Shown: positions 1 to 5,722, counted from the stretch's first letter. The stretch is DNA of 9,230 nt from Candidatus Bathyarchaeota archaeon (GCA_020345945.1 CP070773.1:65821-75050), one strand, 5' to 3'. Translations and numbers: made by a program. Notes: generated by a model not told the origin, from the letters alone.

Positions 1-146
1 TCCTTAATTTTATCTCAATACATTGAGCATAATTCAAACCTTGAAAGGTCTACTATGAATTGATGTCCACCTATACCTCGATATCGGTTTTCACAAAATC
101 ATCACGAACATGAATAAGACTCGCTATCTCCAGATATCAGTCGAGA

Positions 147-437
147 TCAGATCAGCTTCATCTCATGGAAAGTCTTAACGAGTGCTTCCACTTCTTTTAT
201 TTCGATATTTAGTGTGTACAGAGGGATTTCGCCGTAAAGCACTCTCTCGACCAATTCTGCTCTAACAAGTGTTCCAATGTTTCTGTTTATCGTCGACCTG
301 CCTAGACCACTGTATCTACAAATCTTGTAGATAGTCAATGGTGTCGGGGATCTAGCTAATGTGAGAAGAATCTTTAGCCTCGCTCGATTTCCAAGTGCAT
401 CTATTAGCCTCTCTTCACGATCGCGTTTTCCTGCCAA
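147..437 (-). CDS. Small winged-helix transcriptional regulator (ArsR-like fold)
   Basis: A 96-residue protein that looks like a single winged-helix DNA-binding domain. The N-terminal part (about residues 9-29) fits the first helix of ArsR/MarR-like regulators. A helix-turn-helix follows at about 33-62, with a recognition helix around GLGRSTINRNIGTLVRAELV and then a short beta wing. There is no ligand or metal-binding domain and no cysteine pair typical of metal sensors, so the signal it reads cannot be told. The only start that fits is TTG at 437-435, six bases after the TGA stop of orc1 and in the same reading frame. It is therefore almost certainly co-transcribed with orc1. Autoregulation or control of the orc1 operon is inference. 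The fold is fairly sure; the target is unknown. Confidence 0.75.
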   Translation of the reverse strand: MAGKRDREERLIDALGNRARLKILLTLARSPTPLTIYKICRYSGLGRSTINRNIGTLVRAELVERVLYGEIPLYTLNIEIKEVEALVKTFHEMKLI

Positions 438-443
438 TACCCA

Positions 444-1607
444 TCAAGACTTCCTTAGATGATCGACTAAGACTTGCTCGAGAATATCAACCTTTATTCC
501 TGGAAGCCCGATCTTGTTTATGTCTTCTTCTAGGATATCAATGATCATAGCGTCCTCCAGGTTTCTAATAAAACCTTGAAACGAGACTTCCCCAACCGGT
601 TCAAATCCATACTCCTCTGAAATGGCATTGTACATCTGATACACTTTCGCCAATGTTACGTAGACGGATTCTTTCTCCTTCTTCAGTTCTCTGACTAAAG
701 CCAGTAGAATATACTTCTTTATTTTTGAAAGGACATCTATGTCCTCGGTCCGTACTTTTGGATCAACCCAAGATTGTGCCTCTCTGATAGCATCAGGCAT
801 CACAATCGTTGAGTTTTCGCGTTCAGCTACAAGACCAGCCATTGTAAGCAGTTCAAGAGCATATCTCGCGTCGCCACTTCCGTATTCACAGGCGTTTCGC
901 ACAATGAAGTCCAAGATCTCACAAGAGATTGTATTCTCTTTGAAGGCTTCTGCTATTCTATCGCTGAGAATATCTTTAATTTCATATTCTTTGTACAACG
1001 AAAACTCAATTGTAGCCTTCGCAAAAGTACTCAGTGTTGAGGGATCGAGGAGATCTCGAAAGGAATGACTTCTCGCTATGAATAATAAATGAATCCGATG
1101 GGGAACATTCTGAATCGAGTCCGTCAAACGGGTTAGACTGTATACAAGATCTTCTCCAGTAGATCTGATAAAGTAATCTATCTCGTCAAGAACAATTAGA
1201 AGATATTTGTCTTTCTTGTTCAAGTAGTCCCAGAGGCTTCTAAGCAACTCATCTGATCCATATCCTCTGAGCGGTAATTCTGGTGCCGTTTTCCTAACTA
1301 AGGCTTGAACCAGACTGAACTTGCCCGAAGTCATCCTACAGTTCAGATGGACATATACTAACCGAATCTTGTTCTTGTCTGCGATCCTCTCTAGGATATC
1401 ACCGACCCGCTTGGCGGTGACAGTCTTACCTGTACCACTGTCGCCAACAAGAAGTATCTTTCTTGATAAGATACCTGGATTTCTGAATGCGATCTGAAAG
1501 AACTCTACAAGCTTCCGAACATGATCTTCCCGATGTGGAAGATGTTGGGGGACATAACTGTATGAGAGCTTCTCGGTACCACCATCTCTGAATATTCTGC
1601 TGACCAC
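444..1607 (-). CDS. cdc6: Orc1/Cdc6 family replication initiator (AAA+ ATPase)
   Basis: A 387-residue initiator that binds origin DNA and helps load the MCM helicase. The AAA+ core has Walker A GDSGTGKT at residues 55-62, Walker B LLIVLDEID at 136-144, and a sensor 2 GDAR at 245-248. The sensor 1 segment (about 174-190, FIARSHSFRDLLDP) lacks the Asn usual in the family, so ATP hydrolysis may be altered. Residues about 290-387 would form the C-terminal winged helix that contacts origin DNA. Length is normal. The start is GTG at 1607-1605, preceded by a GGTGAT ribosome-binding site. It is divergent from tRNA-Trp and leads a two-gene operon with the small winged-helix gene. Archaeal origins often lie beside such genes, but I see no convincing origin recognition box repeats in either flank. 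Confidence 0.93.
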   Translation of the reverse strand: MVSRIFRDGGTEKLSYSYVPQHLPHREDHVRKLVEFFQIAFRNPGILSRKILLVGDSGTGKTVTAKRVGDILERIADKNKIRLVYVHLNCRMTSGKFSLVQALVRKTAPELPLRGYGSDELLRSLWDYLNKKDKYLLIVLDEIDYFIRSTGEDLVYSLTRLTDSIQNVPHRIHLLFIARSHSFRDLLDPSTLSTFAKATIEFSLYKEYEIKDILSDRIAEAFKENTISCEILDFIVRNACEYGSGDARYALELLTMAGLVAERENSTIVMPDAIREAQSWVDPKVRTEDIDVLSKIKKYILLALVRELKKEKESVYVTLAKVYQMYNAISEEYGFEPVGEVSFQGFIRNLEDAMIIDILEEDINKIGLPGIKVDILEQVLVDHLRKS

Positions 1608-1688
1608 TTCGGCATCACCCTATTCCTATGTGGGTCTGTGAGAAGAACTTTACTCAAAGACAAAGGAACGGTTAAGGAATATGAAACT

Positions 1689-1696
1689 CTATATAC
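1689..1696 (+). promoter_or_regulatory. TATA box of the tRNA-Trp gene
   Basis: CTATATAC is centred about 33 bases upstream of the tRNA 5' end. That places transcription start a few bases before the mature end, as expected for an archaeal tRNA gene. The motif is nearly symmetric, so it could also act toward orc1, but it is about 85 bases from that start. Confidence 0.6.
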
Positions 1697-1740
1697 TGCT
1701 CGATCAGAATATGTTTGAATCTGATGGGGGCGTAGTCTAG

Positions 1741-1769
1741 AGAAGAAAATTGAACCCCTCTTCGGAAAA
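1741..1769 (+). other. tRNA-Trp intron 1 (D loop, 29 nt, relaxed BHB)
   Basis: The inner stem is GAAGA (1742-1746) with TCTTC (1759-1763) and a 12-base loop. The central helix is exon GTCT (1735-1738) with GGAA (1764-1767): two Watson-Crick pairs, one G-T and one mismatch. The 3-base bulges AGA (1739-1741) and AAC (1768-1770), each cut after the second base, give exactly 1741-1769. Removal produces a normal archaeal D arm, which is the strongest support. Confidence 0.8.
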
Positions 1770-1792
1770 CTAGGTATGACGCCGGGCTCCAG

Positions 1793-1860
1793 AGGTCCGT
1801 GAAGACAAATACGGGTATGCTGACCCAAATGGGAATGAAGAACTTCCGGAGCGCGAAGAA
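1793..1860 (+). other. tRNA-Trp intron 2 (position 37/38, 68 nt)
   Basis: The intron lies at the classical 37/38 site. Bulge A36-G37-A1793 follows exon CTCC (1787-1790), which pairs with GAAG (1855-1858) in three of four positions. The second bulge is A1859-A1860-A38. The splice motif is therefore relaxed, and I see no good inner helix. The 3' junction is fixed independently: resuming at A1861 restores the anticodon stem and places the guide-RNA target at position 39. Confidence 0.85.
1799..1857 (+). ncRNA. Box C/D guide sRNA inside tRNA-Trp intron 2
   Basis: The boxes in order are: C GTGAAGA (1799-1805), D' CTGA (1820-1823), C' ATGAAGA (1835-1841), and a degenerate D at 1854-1857 (CGAA, as if the U of CUGA were lost). 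The C'-D spacer is exactly 12 bases, the preferred archaeal spacing. The D' guide TACGGGT (1810-1816) is complementary to ACCCGTA (1861-1867), and the fifth base upstream of D' pairs with C39. The D guide GGAGC (1848-1852) is complementary to GCTCC (1786-1790), and the fifth base upstream of D pairs with C34. The Haloferax tRNA-Trp intron is known to guide 2'-O-methylation at 34 and 39, so both targets agree. Methylation itself is inferred. Confidence 0.85.
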
Positions 1861-1875
1861 ACCCGTAGGTCGAGA

Positions 1876-1906
1876 ACCGACAGGTTTATCGGCACGTCGG
1901 TCGATA
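1876..1906 (+). other. tRNA-Trp intron 3 (T stem, about 31-33 nt, BHB)
   Basis: The inner stem is CCGAC (1877-1881) with GTCGG (1896-1900). The central helix is TCGA (1870-1873) with TCGA (1901-1904), four perfect pairs. Bulges are GAA (1874-1876) and TAG (1905-1907). Cutting after the second bulge base removes 1876-1906 and leaves a 7-base variable region. Cutting two bases earlier at the 5' side (1874) gives the usual 5-base region. An interruption here is certain from the tRNA fold; the exact 5' junction is not. Confidence 0.75.
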
Positions 1907-1977
1907 GGGTTCAAGTCCCTTCGCCCCCACCACACACAAACAGCCTTTTGAAACTTCCTAGATTTGAGTGAGATCTC

Positions 1978-1983
1978 AAGGAG
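1978..1983 (+). promoter_or_regulatory. Ribosome-binding site of the JAMM gene
   Basis: AAGGAG lies four bases before ATG 1988. It favours that start over the in-frame TTG at 1964, which would place the site inside the coding region, and over ATG 1997. Confidence 0.6.
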
Positions 1984-1987
1984 ATTT

Positions 1988-2416
1988 ATGGAGGATATGA
2001 AGGAAACGACAATCAAGCAACTACATGTCCCTCGAATATACTTGGAAAAGTTGAGAAACGCGTCCAAAGAGGCTCGATCTGAGGAAACTTGTGGTCTTCT
2101 ATTTGGTCATAAAGATGGAGATTCCTTTGTGGTAATGGAGTTCAAAATCTTACAGAATATTGATCGTTCTATTGTTCGTTTCACCATCGATCCTATGACA
2201 CTATACGAGACTCTTATCGACGCAGAGAAAAGAGGTCTATCTTTAGTGGCGATATTTCACTCTCATCCTATGGGAGCAGTTCCAAGTGGTACTGATAAGA
2301 AATACATGAGGTTCTGGCCTATACCTTGGCTCATACTCTCGAAGACTAACAATAAGTTCGGTGTTTTTATTTCGGATGAAGACACGTACCGGAGGATGGA
2401 GATGAAGATAACGTAG
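1988..2416 (+). CDS. JAMM/MPN-domain zinc metalloprotease (archaeal Rpn11/JAMM1-like)
   Basis: Counted from ATG 1988 the protein has 142 residues; an in-frame TTG at 1964 would add eight. It carries a full JAMM zinc site, in numbering from TTG: Glu41 in EETCGLL, then HSHPMGAVPSGTD with His99, His101, Ser108 and Asp111. The following YMRFWPIPWLI segment is typical of archaeal single-domain JAMM proteins. Characterised relatives such as Haloferax JAMM1 remove ubiquitin-like SAMP/Urm1 modifiers from proteins, or process their C-termini. No ubiquitin-like, E1-like or proteasome gene is visible in this window, so the substrate is open. The gene starts 55 bases after the tRNA-Trp CCA with no clear TATA box between them, so it may use tRNA read-through or an unseen promoter. 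Confidence 0.88.
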   Translation: MEDMKETTIKQLHVPRIYLEKLRNASKEARSEETCGLLFGHKDGDSFVVMEFKILQNIDRSIVRFTIDPMTLYETLIDAEKRGLSLVAIFHSHPMGAVPSGTDKKYMRFWPIPWLILSKTNNKFGVFISDEDTYRRMEMKIT

Positions 2417-2481
2417 ACAGGAGAACGAGTGGAAAACCATCGACCGTCAACACTATCATAGTGGATTTTCGGGTTTCCTGT
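2417..2481 (+). other. Imperfect long hairpin downstream of the JAMM gene
   Basis: Directly after the JAMM stop, ACAGGA (2417-2422) can pair with TCCTGT (2476-2481). Inside that, GAAAACCA (2432-2439) can pair with TGGATTTTC (2462-2470) with one bulge. CACTAT-C-ATAGTG (2451-2463) is a competing dyad. It may be a 3' end structure or small RNA; no T-run follows. Confidence 0.3.
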
Positions 2482-2601
2482 ACGATCTACTCAAGGATTA
2501 TTCAATTTAATATGTTGATTAAGCTACAGCGAGATTGAGAGTTGTAGATATCAAGAATTGCTACCATTATTCTTACCATATTGTGACCGAAGCAAAACAC
2601 A

Positions 2602-2607
2602 CTTATG
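2602..2607 (+). promoter_or_regulatory. Possible TATA box of the 5S rRNA gene
   Basis: CTTATG is centred about 26 bases before the first base of the 5S helix I, which is the right spacing. It is a weak match to the archaeal TATA consensus. Confidence 0.3.
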
Positions 2608-2629
2608 TTCGAATTATTATGCTGAAATG

Positions 2630-2793
2630 GGTTAGCTGGCGGTCATAGGGCCTAAGTAACACCCGTACAGGACGTCTGATTATATTTCGGTGTCCGCGGA
2701 ACCATTCCGAACACGGAAGTTAAGAGAGGCTCCGTTCCCAACGTTACTTCAGTGGGAGACCCTGCGGGAAATTGGGAAAGCTGCCAGGTAACC
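2630..2793 (+). rRNA. rrf: 5S ribosomal RNA, interrupted by a 33-nt insertion in loop C
   Basis: Archaeal 5S hallmarks are present: GGCGGTCATAG near the 5' end, ACACCCGTAC, CCATTCCGAACACGGAAG and a 3' GGGAAAGCTGCC. Helix I pairs 2630-2643 with 2780-2793, with one G-G mismatch and two G-T pairs. Helix II pairs GGGCCT (2648-2653) with AGGCTC (2727-2732). Helix III pairs CCGT (2663-2666) with ACGG (2713-2716). The usual 13-base loop C, ACCCATTCCGAAC, is split after its second base by 33 extra bases (2669-2701). Without them the RNA would be about 131 bases from end to end; the long helix I suggests trimming to about 121-127. The gene stands alone, away from 16S and 23S, as is usual in many TACK archaea. 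The ends are estimated from helix I. Confidence 0.93.
2669..2701 (+). other. Candidate BHB intron in the 5S rRNA gene (33 nt)
   Basis: The inner helix is GGACGTC (2670-2676) with GGTGTCC (2689-2695), seven pairs including two G-T, with a 12-base loop. The central helix is exon CCGT (2663-2666) with GCGG (2696-2699), four pairs including one T-G. The 3-base bulges are ACA (2667-2669) and AAC (2700-2702). Archaeal splicing endonuclease cuts after the second base of each bulge, which would excise 2669-2701 exactly. Joining AC to CCATT restores the standard loop C. In the precursor the intron occupies the 5' strand of helix III, so helix III could form only after excision. A permanently retained expansion hairpin is the alternative. 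Confidence 0.8.
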
Positions 2794-2832
2794 TACTAAG
2801 ATTCTTCAAGAACTCGCAGAAGAGGCTATCGA

Positions 2833-3162
2833 ATGAATGAAATTTCAATCGAGGACTTCATGAAGCTCGATCTCAGAATAGTTGAAGTTACTAAATCCAG
2901 ACGAATCCCGAGCAAATCGAGGATTCTAATCGTCGAGGTAGACTTAGGAAATGGAGAGACAAGGGAGATTGTAGTTGGAGGAGGGGAATTCTACGAACCA
3001 GAATTCTTTATCGGAAGAAAGATGGTACTCCTTGGAAATCTTCAACCAAAAATTATTGCAGGTATAGAGTCAAGAGGAATGCTGCTAGCAGCAGATTTTA
3101 TGAAAAGGCCCTACTGGTTACAGGTAGAAAAGAGTGTACCTCCAGGATCTAAGGTTCACTAA
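2833..3162 (+). CDS. Stand-alone tRNA-binding OB-fold protein (MetRS beta-subunit/EMAPII-like)
   Basis: A 109-residue single-domain protein of the tRNA-binding-domain family. This fold is found at the C-terminus of methionyl-tRNA synthetase, in Arc1p/EMAPII and in CsaA. The signature runs DLRIVEVTKSRRIP, then IVVGGGEFYEPEFFIGRKMVLLGNLQPK, and ends in the diagnostic GIESRGMLLAA at about residues 76-86. In many archaea this domain is a separate beta subunit of MetRS that improves tRNA binding. No metG is in the window, so that assignment is family-based. The start is ATG 2833, with AGAGG about eight bases upstream; a second ATG four bases on is out of frame. It begins 40 bases after the 5S end without a clear promoter, so read-through from 5S is possible. 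Confidence 0.85.
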   Translation: MNEISIEDFMKLDLRIVEVTKSRRIPSKSRILIVEVDLGNGETREIVVGGGEFYEPEFFIGRKMVLLGNLQPKIIAGIESRGMLLAADFMKRPYWLQVEKSVPPGSKVH

Positions 3163-3174
3163 CAGCATGAGGGG

Positions 3175-3191
3175 CTATCGCCAATCGATAG
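3175..3191 (+). other. Short perfect hairpin between two genes
   Basis: CTATCG and CGATAG form a 6-bp stem around a 5-base loop. It sits 12 bases after the tRNA-binding-domain stop and just before the next TATA box. It could be a 3' processing structure or an operator; there is no T-run to support an intrinsic terminator. Confidence 0.3.
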
Positions 3192-3198
3192 GTTGTAA

Positions 3199-3207
3199 AA
3201 CTTATAT
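3199..3207 (+). promoter_or_regulatory. TATA box of the DUF1512 gene
   Basis: AACTTATAT is centred about 49 bases before the GTG start. Transcription would begin near 3230, leaving a leader of about 20 bases with no Shine-Dalgarno sequence. Confidence 0.55.
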
Positions 3208-3251
3208 CAACCATTGAGCAGTTCTTACGGGAAACGCCAACACATTCGCAA

Positions 3252-4382
3252 GTGGACATTTTGTTTAGTACTATTATCCAACAAATTCCTGGAGAAGACC
3301 CTATACAGAACATTGTAGGGTACTTGTTCTCATTTTTGATGATGGCGATCTTCTTCTTATTTTATAATAGAATTCAGATGACGATGTGGTTAAGGGAGAT
3401 CGAAGGTGCATTAGGACGACTAGAGATTATGAGGAATGAAGCACGCCGTGTCGCAATCACGACAATTAAAGAAGCAGGTAAACCAGAGAACGAAATTGAT
3501 TCAAAGGTAGACCGAATCCTAGATTATTTTCAGATATCCCCAGTCAACCTAGATCCTTCAGGGATAGTCTGGAAGCTTGAACATCTGATCGACGTTAGGG
3601 ATAATAGATGGAAAGAAGATGTCCAAATGATGGCTCCTGCGGCAGAAAAAGCCCAAATTAACAATTTGGAGAACCTACTCCAAGTCGCTTCTGGTCTAAA
3701 TCTTCTCTACAGGATTGTACGTCACTACTACCTCTTTGGAAAAAAGATGAGCAGTTTCTATGTGATCATGCAACTTCAAATGCTTCTACCACTCGTAATG
3801 CAAGAAGCTGATGCCTTAACAGGTGCACTAAACGCATTCGCCAAAGGACAGCCTATAGGAGATGGCGCCGGTGCTCTAGTAGCTGCAAAGTTGATGCACG
3901 GAAAGAAGAAGAAAATAGTCGCAAAAGAAGTTGTGTCGGCAGACTTCAAATTGAACGGAAGACGGCTACTTGTTCTCAAAGCTGAAGGTCCTGGAGGTAA
4001 TGTTGGAAGACCTGGTGATGGTATTGAGAAATTGATGGAAGATCACCGAGGAAAAGTATCCTTGATCATCATGGTGGATGCGGCACTAAAGCTTGAAGGA
4101 GAAAAGACAGGTGAAGTTGCCGAAGGAATTGGGGCTGCGATCGGTGGAATAGGAGTAGAGAGGTATAAGATCGAAGAAATCGCATTGAAGTATAAGGTAC
4201 CTTTGAATGCGGTGATTGTCAGAGAATCAGTTCAAGAGGCAATCGCGCCCATGAAGAAAGAAATCACAGAAGGGGTAGACGCTGCGTTAAAGAGAGTAAT
4301 GCAACTCATAGAAGAGCGTACCAGCGATGGTGATACCGTCATAGTCGCGGGAATAGGCAACACCATAGGGATAGGACAGTAA
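3252..4382 (+). CDS. DUF1512-like archaeal membrane-anchored protein
   Basis: A 376-residue protein matching in length and layout the archaeal DUF1512 family, whose function is unknown to me. One transmembrane helix lies near the N-terminus (about residues 22-38). A charged helical segment (about 45-95) and a largely helical middle follow. The C-terminal domain (from about 225) contains KAEGPGGNVGRPGDGIEKL at 243-261, LIIMVDAALKLEGE and a closing glycine-rich VIVAGIGNTIGIGQ. The GPGGNVGRPG loop looks like a phosphate- or nucleotide-binding turn, but that is only an impression. The start is GTG 3252 with its own TATA box. A membrane zinc-ribbon gene follows 12 bases later, so the two likely act together at the membrane. 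Family membership rests on recall of the pattern, without a search. Confidence 0.75.
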   Translation: MDILFSTIIQQIPGEDPIQNIVGYLFSFLMMAIFFLFYNRIQMTMWLREIEGALGRLEIMRNEARRVAITTIKEAGKPENEIDSKVDRILDYFQISPVNLDPSGIVWKLEHLIDVRDNRWKEDVQMMAPAAEKAQINNLENLLQVASGLNLLYRIVRHYYLFGKKMSSFYVIMQLQMLLPLVMQEADALTGALNAFAKGQPIGDGAGALVAAKLMHGKKKKIVAKEVVSADFKLNGRRLLVLKAEGPGGNVGRPGDGIEKLMEDHRGKVSLIIMVDAALKLEGEKTGEVAEGIGAAIGGIGVERYKIEEIALKYKVPLNAVIVRESVQEAIAPMKKEITEGVDAALKRVMQLIEERTSDGDTVIVAGIGNTIGIGQ

Positions 4383-4394
4383 GGTGAAGATGGT

Positions 4395-4796
4395 TTGAGT
4401 ACAGGGAAACGAAAACTAGGTACTGGTCTATTTGTTCTTTTCCTGTTGGCCATGGCGTTCCTAATCGTCATCTCTGTCTCTTCCTTATATTTTGGATATA
4501 ACGGGTATATCAGAGAAGAAGAAGGATATCTAATATATCTAATAACTGGGGTCTTTGGACTCATGTTGGCAGCCTATGGGGCAAACCAGATGAGAAGTCA
4601 CATAGTGGTAATTCAGCCGATCGAATTTAACGTTGTAACACTTACTGAATGCGAGAAATGTGGCTTTCGTAACATAAGGAAATTTGAGTCTGGAGACTAT
4701 GTATTGAAGACCCATGGTGACTGCCCAAAGTGTGATGGGCAAATGGTCATTTCCTCAATTTACCATGAAGAAGGGCAAACACCTGGTCTTTTTTAG
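4395..4796 (+). CDS. Membrane protein with two TM helices and a C-terminal zinc ribbon
   Basis: I do not recognise a named family for this 133-residue protein. Two hydrophobic segments (about residues 11-33 and 45-62) should form a helical hairpin in the membrane. A soluble tail with paired cysteines CEKC (86-89) and CPKC (110-113) follows, fitting a zinc ribbon. With a short N-terminus rich in Lys and Arg, both termini are probably cytoplasmic. The start is TTG 4395, preceded by GGTGA (4383-4387) at good spacing; it is 12 bases after the DUF1512 stop, so the two form an operon. The last codons contain a run of six T (4789-4794), which may serve as terminator. The 3' end overlaps the convergent map gene by four bases. 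Confidence 0.75.
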   Translation: MSTGKRKLGTGLFVLFLLAMAFLIVISVSSLYFGYNGYIREEEGYLIYLITGVFGLMLAAYGANQMRSHIVVIQPIEFNVVTLTECEKCGFRNIRKFESGDYVLKTHGDCPKCDGQMVISSIYHEEGQTPGLF

Positions 4797-5692
4797 GCTG
4801 TGAAAACCTCACAACCATTCTCAGTAATCAGGACAGTATGCTCAGCTTGAGCGACAGGTCCGTCTGTCTTCTCCACAAGAACAGGATAAGAGTCTAGAAT
4901 CTTCCTTGACACTAGTCTATCGAACAATTGCATATCATCTGATGAGAACTCTTTCTCTAACCAGCGTTTCGCAAAGGGAAGAAACCCAAATCTAGACTTA
5001 ACTATCTCGATGATATGACGATCACCTTCATCTTGTAGTCTATGAGATCGTGATAGACGAAAAATACACCTTTTCTGCGAGTTATATACAGCCCCATCAA
5101 ATTTAGGCAACGTCACAAAAGGTTCAATCGCATAAACCTCCCCTTTAGAAAAACGTTGGGTGTCAAAACCTGAAACATTTGGAACAGTCTTCCCAGTGTG
5201 AAGAACGTATCTCTGAATTTGATGGCCAGAGAGGTTTCTAACAGGCTTCAATCTATATGACTTTATAGTATTCTCTATCACCTCACCAACTTGGGACGAA
5301 CGACATCCTGGCGATAGAACCTTTGTTGCCTGTAGCAGGGCTTGGTCAGCAGCTTCTACCAGCAATCTGTATCTAGGATTCAGACATACTGTCGTAGCTG
5401 TATCTGCAATGTAACCATCAATGTGAACACCAAGATCGATCTTTACAAGCGAACCTGCAGGAATCCGAGAGGAGTCACCAGGTGGCGAAGTGTAGTGAGC
5501 AGCAACATGATCAACCCCAACATTACAAGGAAAAGCAAGTTCTCCACCCTCATCTAAGATCATCTTCTCTGTCTTCTTACAGATATCGACGATCAAACGA
5601 CCTCTCTTCACAAATCTTCTGATAGATTTCCTAACTCTTGCGGCGATTCTCCCCGCTTTTCTATAGCAGACCAAAGCATCCTGGGATAACAT
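4793..5692 (-). CDS. map: Type II methionine aminopeptidase
   Basis: A 299-residue cytosolic enzyme that removes the initiator methionine from nascent proteins. All five dinuclear metal ligands are present: Asp86 in KIDLG, Asp97 in DTATT, His157 in SGHQI, Glu190 in AIEPF and Glu284 in AEHTV. His66 in AAHYTSP is the expected substrate-side histidine. The insertion of about 60 residues between the fourth ligand and the end (winged-helix-like, about 210-272) marks it as type II, the form found in archaea and eukaryotes. Length is normal. The start is ATG 5692, with an in-frame stop immediately before it. It lies 30 bases downstream of trpS on the same strand, so the two are probably co-transcribed. 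Confident. Confidence 0.95.
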   Translation of the reverse strand: MLSQDALVCYRKAGRIAARVRKSIRRFVKRGRLIVDICKKTEKMILDEGGELAFPCNVGVDHVAAHYTSPPGDSSRIPAGSLVKIDLGVHIDGYIADTATTVCLNPRYRLLVEAADQALLQATKVLSPGCRSSQVGEVIENTIKSYRLKPVRNLSGHQIQRYVLHTGKTVPNVSGFDTQRFSKGEVYAIEPFVTLPKFDGAVYNSQKRCIFRLSRSHRLQDEGDRHIIEIVKSRFGFLPFAKRWLEKEFSSDDMQLFDRLVSRKILDSYPVLVEKTDGPVAQAEHTVLITENGCEVFTA

Positions 5693-5722
5693 CTACATCG
5701 CCCAAGTTCATTATTGTCAATA

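Larger units (their letters stand above)
1726..1932 (+). tRNA. trnW: tRNA-Trp (anticodon CCA) with three introns
   Basis: The acceptor stem is GGGGGCG (1726-1732) with CGCCCCC (1922-1928), seven perfect pairs, with discriminator A1929 and an encoded CCA (1930-1932). Exons are 1726-1740, 1770-1792, 1861-1873 or 1875, and 1907-1929. The joined D arm reads GTCTAGCTAGGTATGAC. The anticodon arm is CCGGG-CTCCAGA-CCCGT with anticodon CCA at 1789-1791; four of five stem pairs form and C27/T43 is a mismatch. The T loop is TTCAAGT, with stem GAGGG/CCCTT after removal of the third intron. G1-C72 and A73 are the identity elements known for archaeal TrpRS. The tRNA part is contiguous only after splicing, so standard finders may miss it or call it a pseudogene. 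The exact third junction is uncertain by two bases. Confidence 0.9.

Noticed and set aside
80..105. Box C-like GTGATGA on the minus strand downstream of the winged-helix gene
   Set aside because: No CUGA box follows at the right distance, and no guide spacing fits a C/D sRNA. The nearby CTGA copies lie on the wrong side.
1..146. Possible replication origin beside orc1
   Set aside because: No repeated origin recognition boxes or extended AT-rich unwinding element is evident here or at 1608-1725.
739..1068. Plus-strand open frame of 109 codons
   Set aside because: It lies wholly antisense to orc1, with serine-rich composition typical of a shadow frame.
1672..2067. Minus-strand open frame across the tRNA-Trp gene, and another at 1505-1828
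   Set aside because: They lie antisense to the intron-bearing tRNA and overlap orc1 or the JAMM gene. They show no recognisable domain.
4789..4794. Run of six T at the end of the zinc-ribbon gene as a terminator
   Set aside because: It fits archaeal U-rich termination in principle, but it lies inside the last codons and in an overlap with map. It was therefore not listed as a separate feature.
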